Shown here in pieces: positions 28,832 through 37,800 of a stretch of 64,000 nucleotides of DNA (position 1 is the first letter of the stretch; each line of letters opens with the position of its first letter). Source of the stretch: Vibrio quintilis (GTDB taxonomy: Bacteria > Pseudomonadota > Gammaproteobacteria > Enterobacterales > Vibrionaceae); NCBI RefSeq assembly GCF_024529975.1, contig NZ_AP024897.1, forward strand, positions 4,030,001 to 4,094,000, in the 5' to 3' direction. A model generated the notes under the pieces. It had not been told where the DNA came from, made no database searches, and was given only the letters and a program-made list of their open reading frames with translations. The translations under genes and the position numbers were made by a program.

Positions 28832-30079
28832 ATGCAGTTCTCTTCGTTTGGTGAGAAATTCAACCGATACACAGGTATCACACAGCTCATGGATGATTTA
28901 AACGATGGTCTTCGTACGCCGGGCGCCATCATGCTGGGCGGAGGTAACCCGGCAGCCATTCCAGCCATGCTCGACTATTTTCATCAGGCCAATCAGTCAC
29001 TACTGGACAGCGGCAAACTCGTTGCCGCCATGGCAAATTACGATGGTCCACAGGGGAACGATGCATTCATCCGCTCACTTGCAGCCTTGCTGCGCGATAC
29101 ATTCGGCTGGGACATCAGTGAAAAAAATATTAGTCTGACCAATGGCAGTCAGAGCGGATTTTTCTATCTGTTCAACCTGCTGACCGGTAAACAACCGGAT
29201 GGTTCGCACAAAAAAGTTCTGCTGCCGCTGGCTCCCGAGTATATCGGCTATGGCGACGCAGGGATTCACGATGATATTTTTGTTTCCGGCCGCCCGGAAA
29301 TTGAATATCTGGACAACCGTCTGTTCAAATATCATGTCGACTTTGAAAATCTGAAAATCGATGATTCGATTGCTGCAATCTGTGCTTCAAGGCCGACCAA
29401 CCCAACCGGTAACGTCCTGACCGATGAAGAAATCCACAAACTGGATGAACTGGCCCGCCAGCATCATATCCCGCTGATTATCGATAACGCTTACGGGTTA
29501 CCATTCCCGAATATCATTTTTGAAGACGTAAAGCCATTCTGGAATGAGAACACCATTCTGTGTATGAGTCTGTCAAAGCTTGGGCTGCCGGGATTACGCT
29601 GCGGTATCGTGATTGCGAATGAAGCTATGACAACTGCACTCAGCAATCTCAACGGGATTATCAGCCTGTCACCGGGAAGTGTTGGCCCTGTACTGGCCAA
29701 TCACATGATTGAGAACAATGATATTTTGCGTCTGAGTAGTGAAGTGATTCGTCCGTTCTATCAGCAGAAGTCGCAGCGGGCGATTGAATTACTTCAGCAG
29801 GCCATTCCGGATCCGCGTTTTCGCATTCACAAACCGGAAGGCGCAATTTTCCTCTGGCTGTGGTTCGATGAATTGCCAATCACCACCATAGAACTCTATC
29901 AACGTCTGAAAGAACGTGGCGTTCTGATTGTTCCCGGCGAATACTTCTTTATCGGACAGGAAGCAACATGGGAACATGCTCACCAATGTCTGCGCATGAA
30001 CTATGTTCAGGATGATGATCAGATGCAAAAAGGTATCGCGATCATCGCTGAAGAAATCGCCAGAGCTTACGCTGAATAA
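28832..30079 (+). CDS. avtA: Valine-pyruvate aminotransferase AvtA
   Basis: 415 aa; E. coli AvtA is 417 aa. A PLP-dependent fold-type I aminotransferase that exchanges amino groups between valine or 2-oxoisovalerate and alanine or pyruvate. Long identical stretches with E. coli AvtA as I recall it: LNDGLRTPGAIMLGGGNPA, NYDGPQG, SRPTNPTGNV (here ASRPTNPTGNV) and the PLP-lysine segment LCMSLSKLGLPGLRCGI. It ends MNYVQDDDQMQKGIAIIAEE. Cytoplasmic. Alone on its strand; a 10-bp hairpin lies 18 bp downstream, before the guanidine operon regulatory region. Confidence 0.95.
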   Translation: MQFSSFGEKFNRYTGITQLMDDLNDGLRTPGAIMLGGGNPAAIPAMLDYFHQANQSLLDSGKLVAAMANYDGPQGNDAFIRSLAALLRDTFGWDISEKNISLTNGSQSGFFYLFNLLTGKQPDGSHKKVLLPLAPEYIGYGDAGIHDDIFVSGRPEIEYLDNRLFKYHVDFENLKIDDSIAAICASRPTNPTGNVLTDEEIHKLDELARQHHIPLIIDNAYGLPFPNIIFEDVKPFWNENTILCMSLSKLGLPGLRCGIVIANEAMTTALSNLNGIISLSPGSVGPVLANHMIENNDILRLSSEVIRPFYQQKSQRAIELLQQAIPDPRFRIHKPEGAIFLWLWFDELPITTIELYQRLKERGVLIVPGEYFFIGQEATWEHAHQCLRMNYVQDDDQMQKGIAIIAEEIARAYAE

Positions 30080-30096
30080 CTCCCCTGAAACCACCA

Positions 30097-30127
30097 GATG
30101 CACATGATGTTCAATAGCATGTGCATC
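30097..30127 (+). terminator. Hairpin after avtA
   Basis: GATGCACATG and CATGTGCATC pair perfectly (10 bp, 11-base loop) 18 bp after the avtA stop. There is no T-tract, so termination efficiency is uncertain; it would insulate the guanidine operon from avtA. Confidence 0.45.
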
Positions 30128-30139
30128 GTCCTCCTCACC

Positions 30140-30195
30140 AACCACTCTGGTTAAATCTGCACCACAATTGTTCTGTTCTGCACCACAGTGAAACT
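30140..30195 (+). promoter_or_regulatory. Phased NtrC-like sites upstream of the guanidine operon
   Basis: Three motifs share the ACCA-N3-TGGT logic of the enterobacterial NtrC site. AACCA-CTC-TGGTT at 30140-30152 is a perfect short dyad. TCTGCACCACA occurs twice, at 30156-30166 and 30177-30187, each giving the TGCACCA half-site. Taken as 17-base sites, the centres are near 30146, 30166 and 30187, about 20-21 bp apart, so on one face of the helix. They lie about 75-120 bp upstream of a GG-N10-GC promoter element, a typical enhancer distance. The outer halves of sites 2 and 3 are poor, so this is an inference. Confidence 0.45.
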
Positions 30196-30260
30196 TCCAC
30201 ACCCACACTAAAAACAATAAAATCAATATAACCAATTGAAATAATTTAATTTTATAAAGA

Positions 30261-30276
30261 TGGCATACCACTTGCT
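30261..30276 (+). promoter_or_regulatory. Sigma-54 (RpoN) type promoter of the guanidine operon
   Basis: TGGCATACCACTTGCT matches the -24/-12 consensus TGGCAC-N5-TTGCW with one change and has the required ten bases between GG and GC. Expected transcription start is near 30287, about 75 bases before the guanidine-I aptamer. Confidence 0.65.
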
Positions 30277-30361
30277 GTCTGAGAGTGTTAGTTGCGAAGA
30301 GCATAATCCAGTTTTTATTGCTAACGACAAAAAGTTACTAACGACAATTTGTCAAAACAGA

Positions 30362-30460
30362 CATCTAGGGTTCCGGCTACCACACATCATCATGGCAGTG
30401 ACTGGTCCGAGAGTTGTCAACCTCAACTGAGGTCACACGGCGGGATAAAAGCCCGGGAGG
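30362..30460 (+). promoter_or_regulatory. Guanidine-I riboswitch (ykkC class)
   Basis: The aptamer hallmarks occur in order: ATCTAGGGTTCCGGCT at the 5' end, ACTGGTCCGAGAGTTG in the middle, a CCTCAACTGAGG hairpin, then ACACGGCGGGATAAAAGCCC and GGGAGG at the 3' end. This is the ykkC motif that senses free guanidinium. No intrinsic terminator with a T-run is evident between it and the first gene, whose ribosome site (GGAGGTGATC) is about 60 bases downstream, so control of translation is more likely than attenuation. All following genes fit guanidine import and breakdown. Confidence 0.95.
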
Positions 30461-30529
30461 CCAGCCAATCATAATTGGTTATGTCTCTTGTGCAATGATT
30501 CAAACGTGACTCACAGTGGAGGTGATCCC

Positions 30530-31615
30530 ATGCAACATTTTCTGAAACGACTTCTGACAACGCTGATGTTATCCGCAGGTTTAATCGCTGCCTTTTCAAT
30601 ATCAGCCACCGCATTTGCCAAAGAGAAAAAAGACTTTACCCTGGCCTGGTCAATCTACGTTGGGTGGATGCCCTGGGATTATGCAGATCAATCCGGCATT
30701 CTGAAAAAATGGGCCAACAAATACGGCATCAACATCGATGTGATTCAGGTCAATGACTACGTCGAGTCTATTAACCAATACACAGCCGGTCAGTTTGATG
30801 CCACGGTCATGACCAATATGGATGCACTGACCATTCCGGCAGCAAGCGGTGTTGATTCTACGGCTCTGATTGTTGGGGATTTCTCTGATGGGAATGACGG
30901 CATTATCCTGAAAGGAAACAATAAGTCCATCCGCGATATCAAAGGCCAGAACGTCAATCTGGTTGAACTGAGTGTGTCTCACTACCTGATGGCCCGCGGA
31001 CTGGAAAGTGTCGGACTGGCAGAAAAAGATGTGCACGTCATTAACACATCCGATGCCGATATTGTTGCAGCCTACCAAACACCGGATGTTACTTCAGTTG
31101 TCACCTGGAACCCGCTACTCAGCGAAATTACTTCCCAGCCGGGCAGCACGCTGGTTTTTGATTCCTCAAAAATTCCCGGAGAAATCATTGATTCGCTGGT
31201 GGTCAATACACAAATCCTCAAACAAAACCCCAATTTTGCGAAAGCCTTAACCGGCGCATGGTACGAAGTCATGTCTGAAATGACATCGAAAAACACCGCT
31301 AAATCCGATGAAGCTAAAACCTTTATGGCGAAAGCTTCCGGAACCGATTTAGCTGGTTACAACGCCCAGCTGAAAGCCACCCGGATGTTTTACAAGCCTG
31401 CAGAAGCCGTCCGGTTTACCCAAAGTTCAGCCCTGACAGATACGATGAAGAAAGTTGCGGAATTCTCTTTTGAGCATGGTTTGTTAGGGGAAGGCGCACC
31501 CGATGCTACCTTCATCGGTATTGAAACGCCAGCCGGCATCTATGGCAGCAAATCCAATATTAAACTGCGGTTTGATCCGGCTTATATGGAAATGGCGGCC
31601 AAAGGTCAGCTGTAA
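30530..31615 (+). CDS. Guanidine/urea-type ABC transporter substrate-binding protein
   Basis: 361 aa periplasmic binding protein of the SsuA/TauA-like group found beside urea or guanidine carboxylases. The start at 30530 is fixed by a near-perfect GGAGGTGATC upstream. Residues 1-30 are a signal peptide ending ATAFAKEKKD. The mature protein opens DFTLAWSIYVGWMPWDYADQ and contains NQYTAGQFDATVMTNMDAL, both typical of the family annotated as putative urea ABC transporter binding proteins. Because the operon is under a guanidine-I riboswitch, guanidinium is the likelier ligand. Followed 45 bp later by the permease gene. Confidence 0.88.
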   Translation: MQHFLKRLLTTLMLSAGLIAAFSISATAFAKEKKDFTLAWSIYVGWMPWDYADQSGILKKWANKYGINIDVIQVNDYVESINQYTAGQFDATVMTNMDALTIPAASGVDSTALIVGDFSDGNDGIILKGNNKSIRDIKGQNVNLVELSVSHYLMARGLESVGLAEKDVHVINTSDADIVAAYQTPDVTSVVTWNPLLSEITSQPGSTLVFDSSKIPGEIIDSLVVNTQILKQNPNFAKALTGAWYEVMSEMTSKNTAKSDEAKTFMAKASGTDLAGYNAQLKATRMFYKPAEAVRFTQSSALTDTMKKVAEFSFEHGLLGEGAPDATFIGIETPAGIYGSKSNIKLRFDPAYMEMAAKGQL

Positions 31616-31660
31616 AGCAAACTTGAGTCTCACCATCATTCAGACCAAAACGGAGACAGC

Positions 31661-32482
31661 ATGACCCGACTGATCAACAAAAAACCATCACGTCCCACCC
31701 GACTGATGCTGGGCATCCTGCCGTTTGCTATTGCTCTGCTGGTTTATCTGGTAGCCTCTGATGCGCGTCTGGCAGCCAATCCCTCAGATAAGTTACTACC
31801 GGCATTCTCCAGTTTTGCCGATGCCGTGGAGCGGATGGCCTTCACACCCAGCAGGCGTACCGGAGAATACCTGCTGTGGGCCGATACCCTTGCCAGCCTG
31901 CAACGTCTGACAATCGGGGTTGGCTTCAGTGCGCTGATTGGCCTGTGTCTCGGGATTGCCAACGGCATGGTGCCACTGGTGCGCTCATCACTATCGCCGT
32001 TTGTCACCGCGATATCCCTGATTCCGCCAATGGCTATCCTGCCGGTGTTGTTTATCTCGCTCGGGCTGGGCGAAGTCTCCAAAGTTGCGCTGATATTTAT
32101 CGGCATCTGCCCGATGATCATCCGCGACATGCAGCTTAAAACGCAGTCTTTACCACAAGAGCAGCTGATCAAAGCCCAGACACTGGGCGGTAACAGCTGG
32201 CAAATCATTATCCGGATCATCACACCGCAAGTTTTTCCGCATCTGGTTGACGCAGTCCGGCTGACACTGGGTAGCGCATGGCTGTTCCTGATTGCCGCAG
32301 AAGCGATTGTCGCCACAGAAGGGCTCGGATACCGGATTTTCCTTGTCCGACGCTACCTGTCGATGGATGTGATTCTGCCTTATGTCCTGTGGATCACCTT
32401 ACTGGCTTACCTGATGGACTGGCTGCTCAGGCAGTTATCGCGCAAGGTCAGTCCGTGGTATCACGAGTCACAGGGGGCATAA
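31661..32482 (+). CDS. ABC transporter permease (guanidine/urea importer)
   Basis: 273 aa inner-membrane permease with about six hydrophobic segments. The cytoplasmic EAA loop that contacts the ATPase is EQLIKAQTLGGNSWQIIIRI, followed by PHLVDAVRLTLGSAWLFLIA, as in the SsuC/TauC group. The N-terminal segment LGILPFAIALLVYLVASDA is the first membrane helix. Its stop precedes the ATPase start by one base. It forms the channel of a type I importer with the flanking genes. Confidence 0.88.
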   Translation: MTRLINKKPSRPTRLMLGILPFAIALLVYLVASDARLAANPSDKLLPAFSSFADAVERMAFTPSRRTGEYLLWADTLASLQRLTIGVGFSALIGLCLGIANGMVPLVRSSLSPFVTAISLIPPMAILPVLFISLGLGEVSKVALIFIGICPMIIRDMQLKTQSLPQEQLIKAQTLGGNSWQIIIRIITPQVFPHLVDAVRLTLGSAWLFLIAAEAIVATEGLGYRIFLVRRYLSMDVILPYVLWITLLAYLMDWLLRQLSRKVSPWYHESQGA

Positions 32483-32483
32483 G

Positions 32484-33317
32484 ATGAACACGCAACAGCC
32501 TAAACAGCCGATGATAGAAATCCGCAATGTCTGGAAAGAATACGGCCATAACATTGTGCTTGAACGACTGCATAAAAAAGTTCACCAGGGTGAATTTATC
32601 AGTATTGTCGGCGCATCCGGCTGCGGTAAAACCACGTTTCTGAACATGTTGCTTGGCACAGAACAACACAGCCGCGGAGAGATTCTGCTCGACGGCCAGC
32701 CACTAAGGCGGGAACCGGGCACAGAACGGGGCATTGTGTTCCAGAAATATTCCGTCTTCCCTCACCTGACTGCTTTGGACAACGTCATGATTGGGCTGGA
32801 GTTTGAAAGCAGCGGACTCACCAGCAAACTGTTCGGCCGGAATAATGGCGTACAGAAACAGCAGGCCCGACAACACGCACGGGAAATGCTGGCACAGGTT
32901 GGTCTGAGCCATGCAGAAAACCAGTATCCGCACCAGCTTTCCGGCGGCATGCGCCAGCGCCTTTCAATTGCACAGTCACTGGTGAAACAGCCCCGGATTC
33001 TGCTGCTGGATGAACCCTTTGGCGCACTGGATCCGGGGATTCGTAAAGACATGCATACCTTAATCCGCAGCCTGTGGCAGGAGCAGCAACTCACGGTTTT
33101 TATGATTACCCATGACCTGAGCGAGGGTTTTCAGCTTGGCAGCCGGATCTGGGTGTTTGACCAGCCAAGAGTCGACCCACAGGCACCGGAGCGCTATGGC
33201 GCACAAATTACCTTCGATATTCCGCTGAACAAACAAACTATCAATCAACCCGGCTTACTCAGCGCTCTGAACCAAACATTACAACCGGCAGAGCCGCTGC
33301 AATCCGGCTCTGTCTGA
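32484..33317 (+). CDS. ABC transporter ATP-binding protein (guanidine/urea importer)
   Basis: 277 aa nucleotide-binding subunit. Walker A is GASGCGKTTFL, the Q-loop is GIVFQKYSVFPHLTA, the signature is LSGGMRQRLSIAQSLV, Walker B is ILLLDEPFGALDPGIRK and the switch His is in MITHDLSEGFQLG. A modest insertion between the Q-loop and signature (about residues 110-135) is common in this SsuB-like branch. The C-terminal ~45 residues are a poorly conserved tail. It energises the importer formed with the two preceding genes. Confidence 0.9.
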   Translation: MNTQQPKQPMIEIRNVWKEYGHNIVLERLHKKVHQGEFISIVGASGCGKTTFLNMLLGTEQHSRGEILLDGQPLRREPGTERGIVFQKYSVFPHLTALDNVMIGLEFESSGLTSKLFGRNNGVQKQQARQHAREMLAQVGLSHAENQYPHQLSGGMRQRLSIAQSLVKQPRILLLDEPFGALDPGIRKDMHTLIRSLWQEQQLTVFMITHDLSEGFQLGSRIWVFDQPRVDPQAPERYGAQITFDIPLNKQTINQPGLLSALNQTLQPAEPLQSGSV

Positions 33318-33327
33318 GGAACACATT

Positions 33328-34092
33328 ATGCCAACATCACAACAACCGATTTTTACAGAATTACTGCCCGGCGCAGCACACTGGTCAATGAAAATCCCTA
33401 AAGGTTTTGTCCTGACCGCCAGAGATTTGGAAGGCGGCGCTAATCTCAGCCTGCTGTTTTACAATCCGGACAATTTACTGGAACGCTATAACGCACCGGA
33501 TACCCTGAAATGCCAGCATACCTTTAAGCTCACCGCAGGCCATTGCCTGTACTCTGATATGGGCCGGGTGTTCTGCACCATTCTCCGGGATGATACCGGC
33601 TGGATTGATACCGTGTGCGGCGTTGCGAATAAAGAGAAAGTGTCAGAAAAATGGGGAGATCGCAGCTATCAGGCAGACCGGAATCAATGGAGACAGAATG
33701 GCTATGATTCCCTGCTGGTTGAAGTTGCTAAATACGGACTGGGTAAACGCGATCTGGCTGCGAACCTCAACCTGTTCAGCAAAGTCAGCACGGATGCTGA
33801 AGGCAACCTGAGTTTTGCTGCCAGCCACAGTCACCCCGGCCACGAAATTGCCCTGCGCTTTGAAATGGACACGTTAGTCGTCCTGACCACCTGCCCGCAT
33901 CCGTTAAATCCGGCGACGGAGTATCCGTTTAAACCCGTTGAGCTGACCCTGACCGAAGCGACAAAAATCACGCCGCCTCTCCCGCTACACGGACAGGCTG
34001 AAAACCAGCGCGGACTGGAAAACAACCGACGTTATCACTGCGCCCATACTCACTCCTTTCACTCTCACTCAGCGCCGGAGGTACAGGCATGA
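33328..34092 (+). CDS. DUF1989 protein UAAP1, probable carboxyguanidine deiminase subunit
   Basis: 254 aa, the larger of two related DUF1989 proteins (urea amidolyase associated proteins 1 and 2). Published work showed such pairs form carboxyguanidine deiminase (CgdAB), which releases ammonia from carboxyguanidine to give allophanate. Family features are [15 protein letters not shown] opening ([20 protein letters not shown]), [30 protein letters not shown] and [12 protein letters not shown]. The last 20 residues form an unusual His-rich tail ([13 protein letters not shown]) that could bind metal. Its end overlaps the next gene by 4 bp (ATGA). Which of the CgdA/CgdB names applies I cannot say from memory. 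Confidence 0.87.
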   Translation: MPTSQQPIFTELLPGAAHWSMKIPKGFVLTARDLEGGANLSLLFYNPDNLLERYNAPDTLKCQHTFKLTAGHCLYSDMGRVFCTILRDDTGWIDTVCGVANKEKVSEKWGDRSYQADRNQWRQNGYDSLLVEVAKYGLGKRDLAANLNLFSKVSTDAEGNLSFAASHSHPGHEIALRFEMDTLVVLTTCPHPLNPATEYPFKPVELTLTEATKITPPLPLHGQAENQRGLENNRRYHCAHTHSFHSHSAPEVQA

Positions 34093-34730
34093 TTACCGAA
34101 AGCAAACTTCACCCTGAAACCGCCATCCGCCGTGATGTCATCCCGGCCGGTGATTACTATATGCAGGTGATTCAAAAAGGGCAAACCTTCCGTATTCTTG
34201 ATATGGAAGGGAATCAGGCTGCTGATACTCTGTTCTATAACGCCAGTCATCCGGCGGAGCGCTACAGCGCCATCGATACCATTCGTGAGCAGGGCAATGT
34301 TTACCTGACCACTGGTACAAAGATTCTGTCTGATCAGGGCAATGTGATGCTGGAAATTGTCGCCGATACCTGCGGCCGCCATGACACGTTAGGCGGCGCC
34401 TGTGCTACCGAAAGTAATACGGTCCGGTATGCGCTGGAGAAAAAGACCATGCACGCCTGCCGGGACAGCTGGTTGCTGGCCGTCACTGAGCATGAAGAGT
34501 TTGGCCTGACCAAGCGGGATATCACTCATAACATCAATTTCTTTATGAATGTACCGGTTACTGAAAGCGGTGGCCTGACGTTTGAAGATGGCATCAGCGC
34601 ACCAGGAAAATACGTCGAAATGAAAGCTGAAATGGATGTGATTGTCCTGATCTCTAACTGCCCGCAGCTGAATAATCCCTGTAATGCATATAACCCGACA
34701 CCAGTCGAAGTGCTGGTTTGGGATGAATAA
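34089..34730 (+). CDS. DUF1989 protein UAAP2, probable carboxyguanidine deiminase subunit
   Basis: 213 aa partner of the preceding protein and of the same fold. Shared blocks are [76 protein letters not shown] and [20 protein letters not shown]. The conserved Cys and His positions in GACATE and in SNCPQ fit a metal site. Together the two subunits should convert carboxyguanidine to allophanate in the cytoplasm. Translationally coupled to UAAP1 through an ATGA overlap. The gap of nearly 90 bp that follows contains a second guanidine riboswitch. Confidence 0.88.
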   Translation: MITESKLHPETAIRRDVIPAGDYYMQVIQKGQTFRILDMEGNQAADTLFYNASHPAERYSAIDTIREQGNVYLTTGTKILSDQGNVMLEIVADTCGRHDTLGGACATESNTVRYALEKKTMHACRDSWLLAVTEHEEFGLTKRDITHNINFFMNVPVTESGGLTFEDGISAPGKYVEMKAEMDVIVLISNCPQLNNPCNAYNPTPVEVLVWDE

Positions 34731-34752
34731 TCCCCAAAACAAGAAAAATAAG

Positions 34753-34801
34753 CCGGGGACGACCCCGACCAGGCTTAGCGTCATCAACCGGGACGACCCG
34801 G
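34753..34801 (+). promoter_or_regulatory. Guanidine-II riboswitch (mini-ykkC) inside the operon
   Basis: Two short hairpins with identical ACGA tetraloops are joined by a 20-base linker: CGGGG-ACGA-CCCCG at 34754-34767 and CCGGG-ACGA-CCCGG at 34788-34801. Paired stem-loops with ACGR loops are the defining feature of the mini-ykkC class, in which each loop binds one guanidinium and the loops dock together. The second stem ends only 5 bases before the first possible start codon and 17 before the likely one, so it would act on translation of the carboxylase. It is separate from, and structurally unrelated to, the guanidine-I aptamer at the operon head. Confidence 0.88.
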
Positions 34802-34818
34802 AATAAATGGAAAGATCT

Positions 34819-37800
34819 ATGTTTAGTAAGGTATTGATTGCCAACCGTGGTGCGATAGCCTGCCGGGTCATCCGTACCCTGAAACAGATGAATATTGCCA
34901 GTGTTGCCATTTACAGTGAAGCAGATGCTGACAGCCTGCACGTCATTCAGGCCGATGAAGCCTTTTCTCTGGGTGAGGGTGCTGCGGCGGCAACTTATCT
35001 GGATCAGGAAAAAATCATTGCCATTGCCCGTAACTGCGGCGCACAGGCCATTCATCCCGGCTACGGTTTCTTAAGTGAAAATCCGGATTTCGTCACTTTA
35101 TGCGAACAGGCAGGCATTGTTTTCCTTGGCCCGACACCTGCACAGATGAACACATTTGGCCTCAAGCACTCTGCCCGTGAAATAGCCGCACAAGCAGATG
35201 TTCCCCTGCTGCCCGGTACCGGACTGATAACGGACGATGAAACAGCATTAAAACAAGCAGAGAATATCGGCTATCCGGTGATGCTCAAAAGCACAGCCGG
35301 AGGTGGCGGCATTGGTATGCAACGTTGTGATGAGGCAGAAACACTCCACAGCGCACTGGATACCGTCAGACGCCTGAGCGCCAACAATTTCAGTCACAGT
35401 GGTATTTTCTTAGAGAAATTTATCGGGCAGGCCCGTCATATTGAGGTCCAGATATTTGGTAACGGTCAGGGCGAAGTCATCGCTCTGGGTGAGCGGGACT
35501 GTTCAGCACAGCGCCGGAACCAGAAAGTCATCGAAGAAACCCCGGCACCCCATTTAAGTGAAGACACCCGTCAGGCATTGAGAAACACAGCCATCCGGCT
35601 GGCTCAGGCAGTCAATTACCGCAATGCAGGGACAGTCGAATTTGTGCTCGATCAGCAAACACAAGCCTTCTATTTTCTTGAAGTGAATACCCGCTTACAG
35701 GTTGAGCACGGTGTAACCGAAGAAGTCTTTGGTGTTGATTTAGTTGAATGGATGATCAGACTTGGCGCCGGTGAACTGGATTTATCCGGCTGGAAAACCA
35801 GCCCCCAACCACAGGGTCATGCCATTCAGGTCCGTTTATATGCCGAAGATCCGAATAAGAACTTCCAACCCTGTGCCGGGTTACTCAGCCATGTTGACTG
35901 GCCCCGGATAGAAGGCTTACGGATTGAGCACTGGATTGAAGCAGGTACAGAAGTCTCACCATTCTTTGACCCGATGCTGGCGAAAATCATCGTGCATGCC
36001 GACAACCGGGAACAGGCGCTGCTCAAAATGGAACAGGCACTGGCCGGCCTTTCTGTCTACGGCGTTGAGCACAACCGCCAATATCTGCAACAGCTGCTTC
36101 AAACCCCACAGGTTCGGGACGGTCGGGTTCTGACACAAAGCCTCAACCAGTTCAGCTACCAGCCCAATACCATCGATGTAGTCAGCAGCGGCACGCAAAC
36201 CACAATTCAGGATTATCCCGGCCGGAAAGGTTACTGGCACATTGGCGTACCACCATCCGGACCGATGGACCCGCTCAGCTTTCGGCTGGCCAATCAGATA
36301 CTGAAGAACGAAAAGAACTGTGCCGGGCTGGAAATCATTGTCAGCGGCCCTGCCCTGACATTTAACATCGCGAAAAAAATAGTACTCACCGGTGCATCCA
36401 TTCAGGCCAGTCTGGATGGTATCTCTGTCCCGATGGGTAAAGTTGTCGCTGTTGAAAAAGGCCAGACTCTCAGGCTGGGTAAAATCACCGGCCCCGGTGC
36501 CCGGACTTATCTGGCCGTGGAAGGCGGCCTGCAATGTCCGGATTATCTGGGCAGTCAATCCACCTTTACTCTCGGGCAGTTCGGCGGACATGCCGGACGA
36601 CCGCTACGCGCAGGTGATGTGTTACACCTGAGTACAACGTCCACCCCGGCCAGAGAAGGCCAGACCATCACTCAGCCAGCGCTCGCTGATCACTGGGATA
36701 TCCACGTGATGTACGGGCCGCATGGTGCGCCTGACTTTTTCACCGACAAAGATATGGAGATGTTCTTTGATGCGCAGTGGGAAGTCCATTTCAACTCCAG
36801 CCGGACCGGCGTGCGTCTGATCGGCCCGAAACCTGACTGGGCGAGACAGGACGGCGGTGAAGCCGGACTTCACCCTTCCAACATCCATGATAATGCTTAT
36901 GCGGTTGGCACCATCGACTTTACCGGCGATATGCCGGTGATTCTCGGGCCCGATGGCCCGAGCCTCGGGGGATTTGTTTGCCCTGCCACCGTGATTAAAG
37001 CGGACTTGTGGAAAGTCGGACAACTCAAGGCTGGAGATAAAATCCGCTTTATTCCGGTCTCACTGGCAGATGCCGAAGCGGCTGAACAAATGCAAAATGC
37101 ACAAATTCAGCAAGGTCAGGTGCAAGCTTACCACTGTGATATGCCAGCAATCGGCTCTCCCATTATTGATGTCATTCCGGCAGAAGAAACCATGGAACAC
37201 GTGGTCTATCGACAGTGTGGTGAAGATTTTCTGCTGGTGGAATACGGGCCGCAGACACTGGATATCCGCCTGCGTTTCCGCGTGCATGCGCTGATGCTGA
37301 AACTGGAAGCGCTACAACTGCCCGGTATTGAAGAGCTGACGCCGGGAATCCGCTCCTTACAGGTGCATTACAACAATCTGATCCTGCCCCGTGATGAATT
37401 GATGCAGACCCTGCGGGCGCAGGAAGCCACACTGCATGATATCGACAAACTGACTGTTCCGGCCCGGATCGTCCATCTGCCACTGTCATGGGACGATGAA
37501 GCAACCCGGCTGGCAATCCGCAAGTATGAAGAAGTCGTCAGAAAGGATGCCCCCTGGTGCCCGGACAATATTGAATTTATCCGCCGGATTAACGGGCTGA
37601 ATTCGGTTGAGGATGTGAAACGTATTGTGTTTGACGCCAGTTATCTGGTGATGGGACTGGGTGATGTGTATCTCGGTGCACCGGTCGCCACCCCGCTCGA
37701 TCCGCGCCACCGGCTGGTCACAACCAAATATAACCCGGCCCGGACATGGACACCGGAAAATGCGGTTGGTATCGGCGGCGCATACCTGTGCGTTTATGGT

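Noticed and set aside
29789..30304. 171-residue leftward open frame past the avtA end
   Set aside because: It is largely antisense to avtA, crosses the hairpin and the NtrC-like/sigma-54 region, and looks like a shadow.
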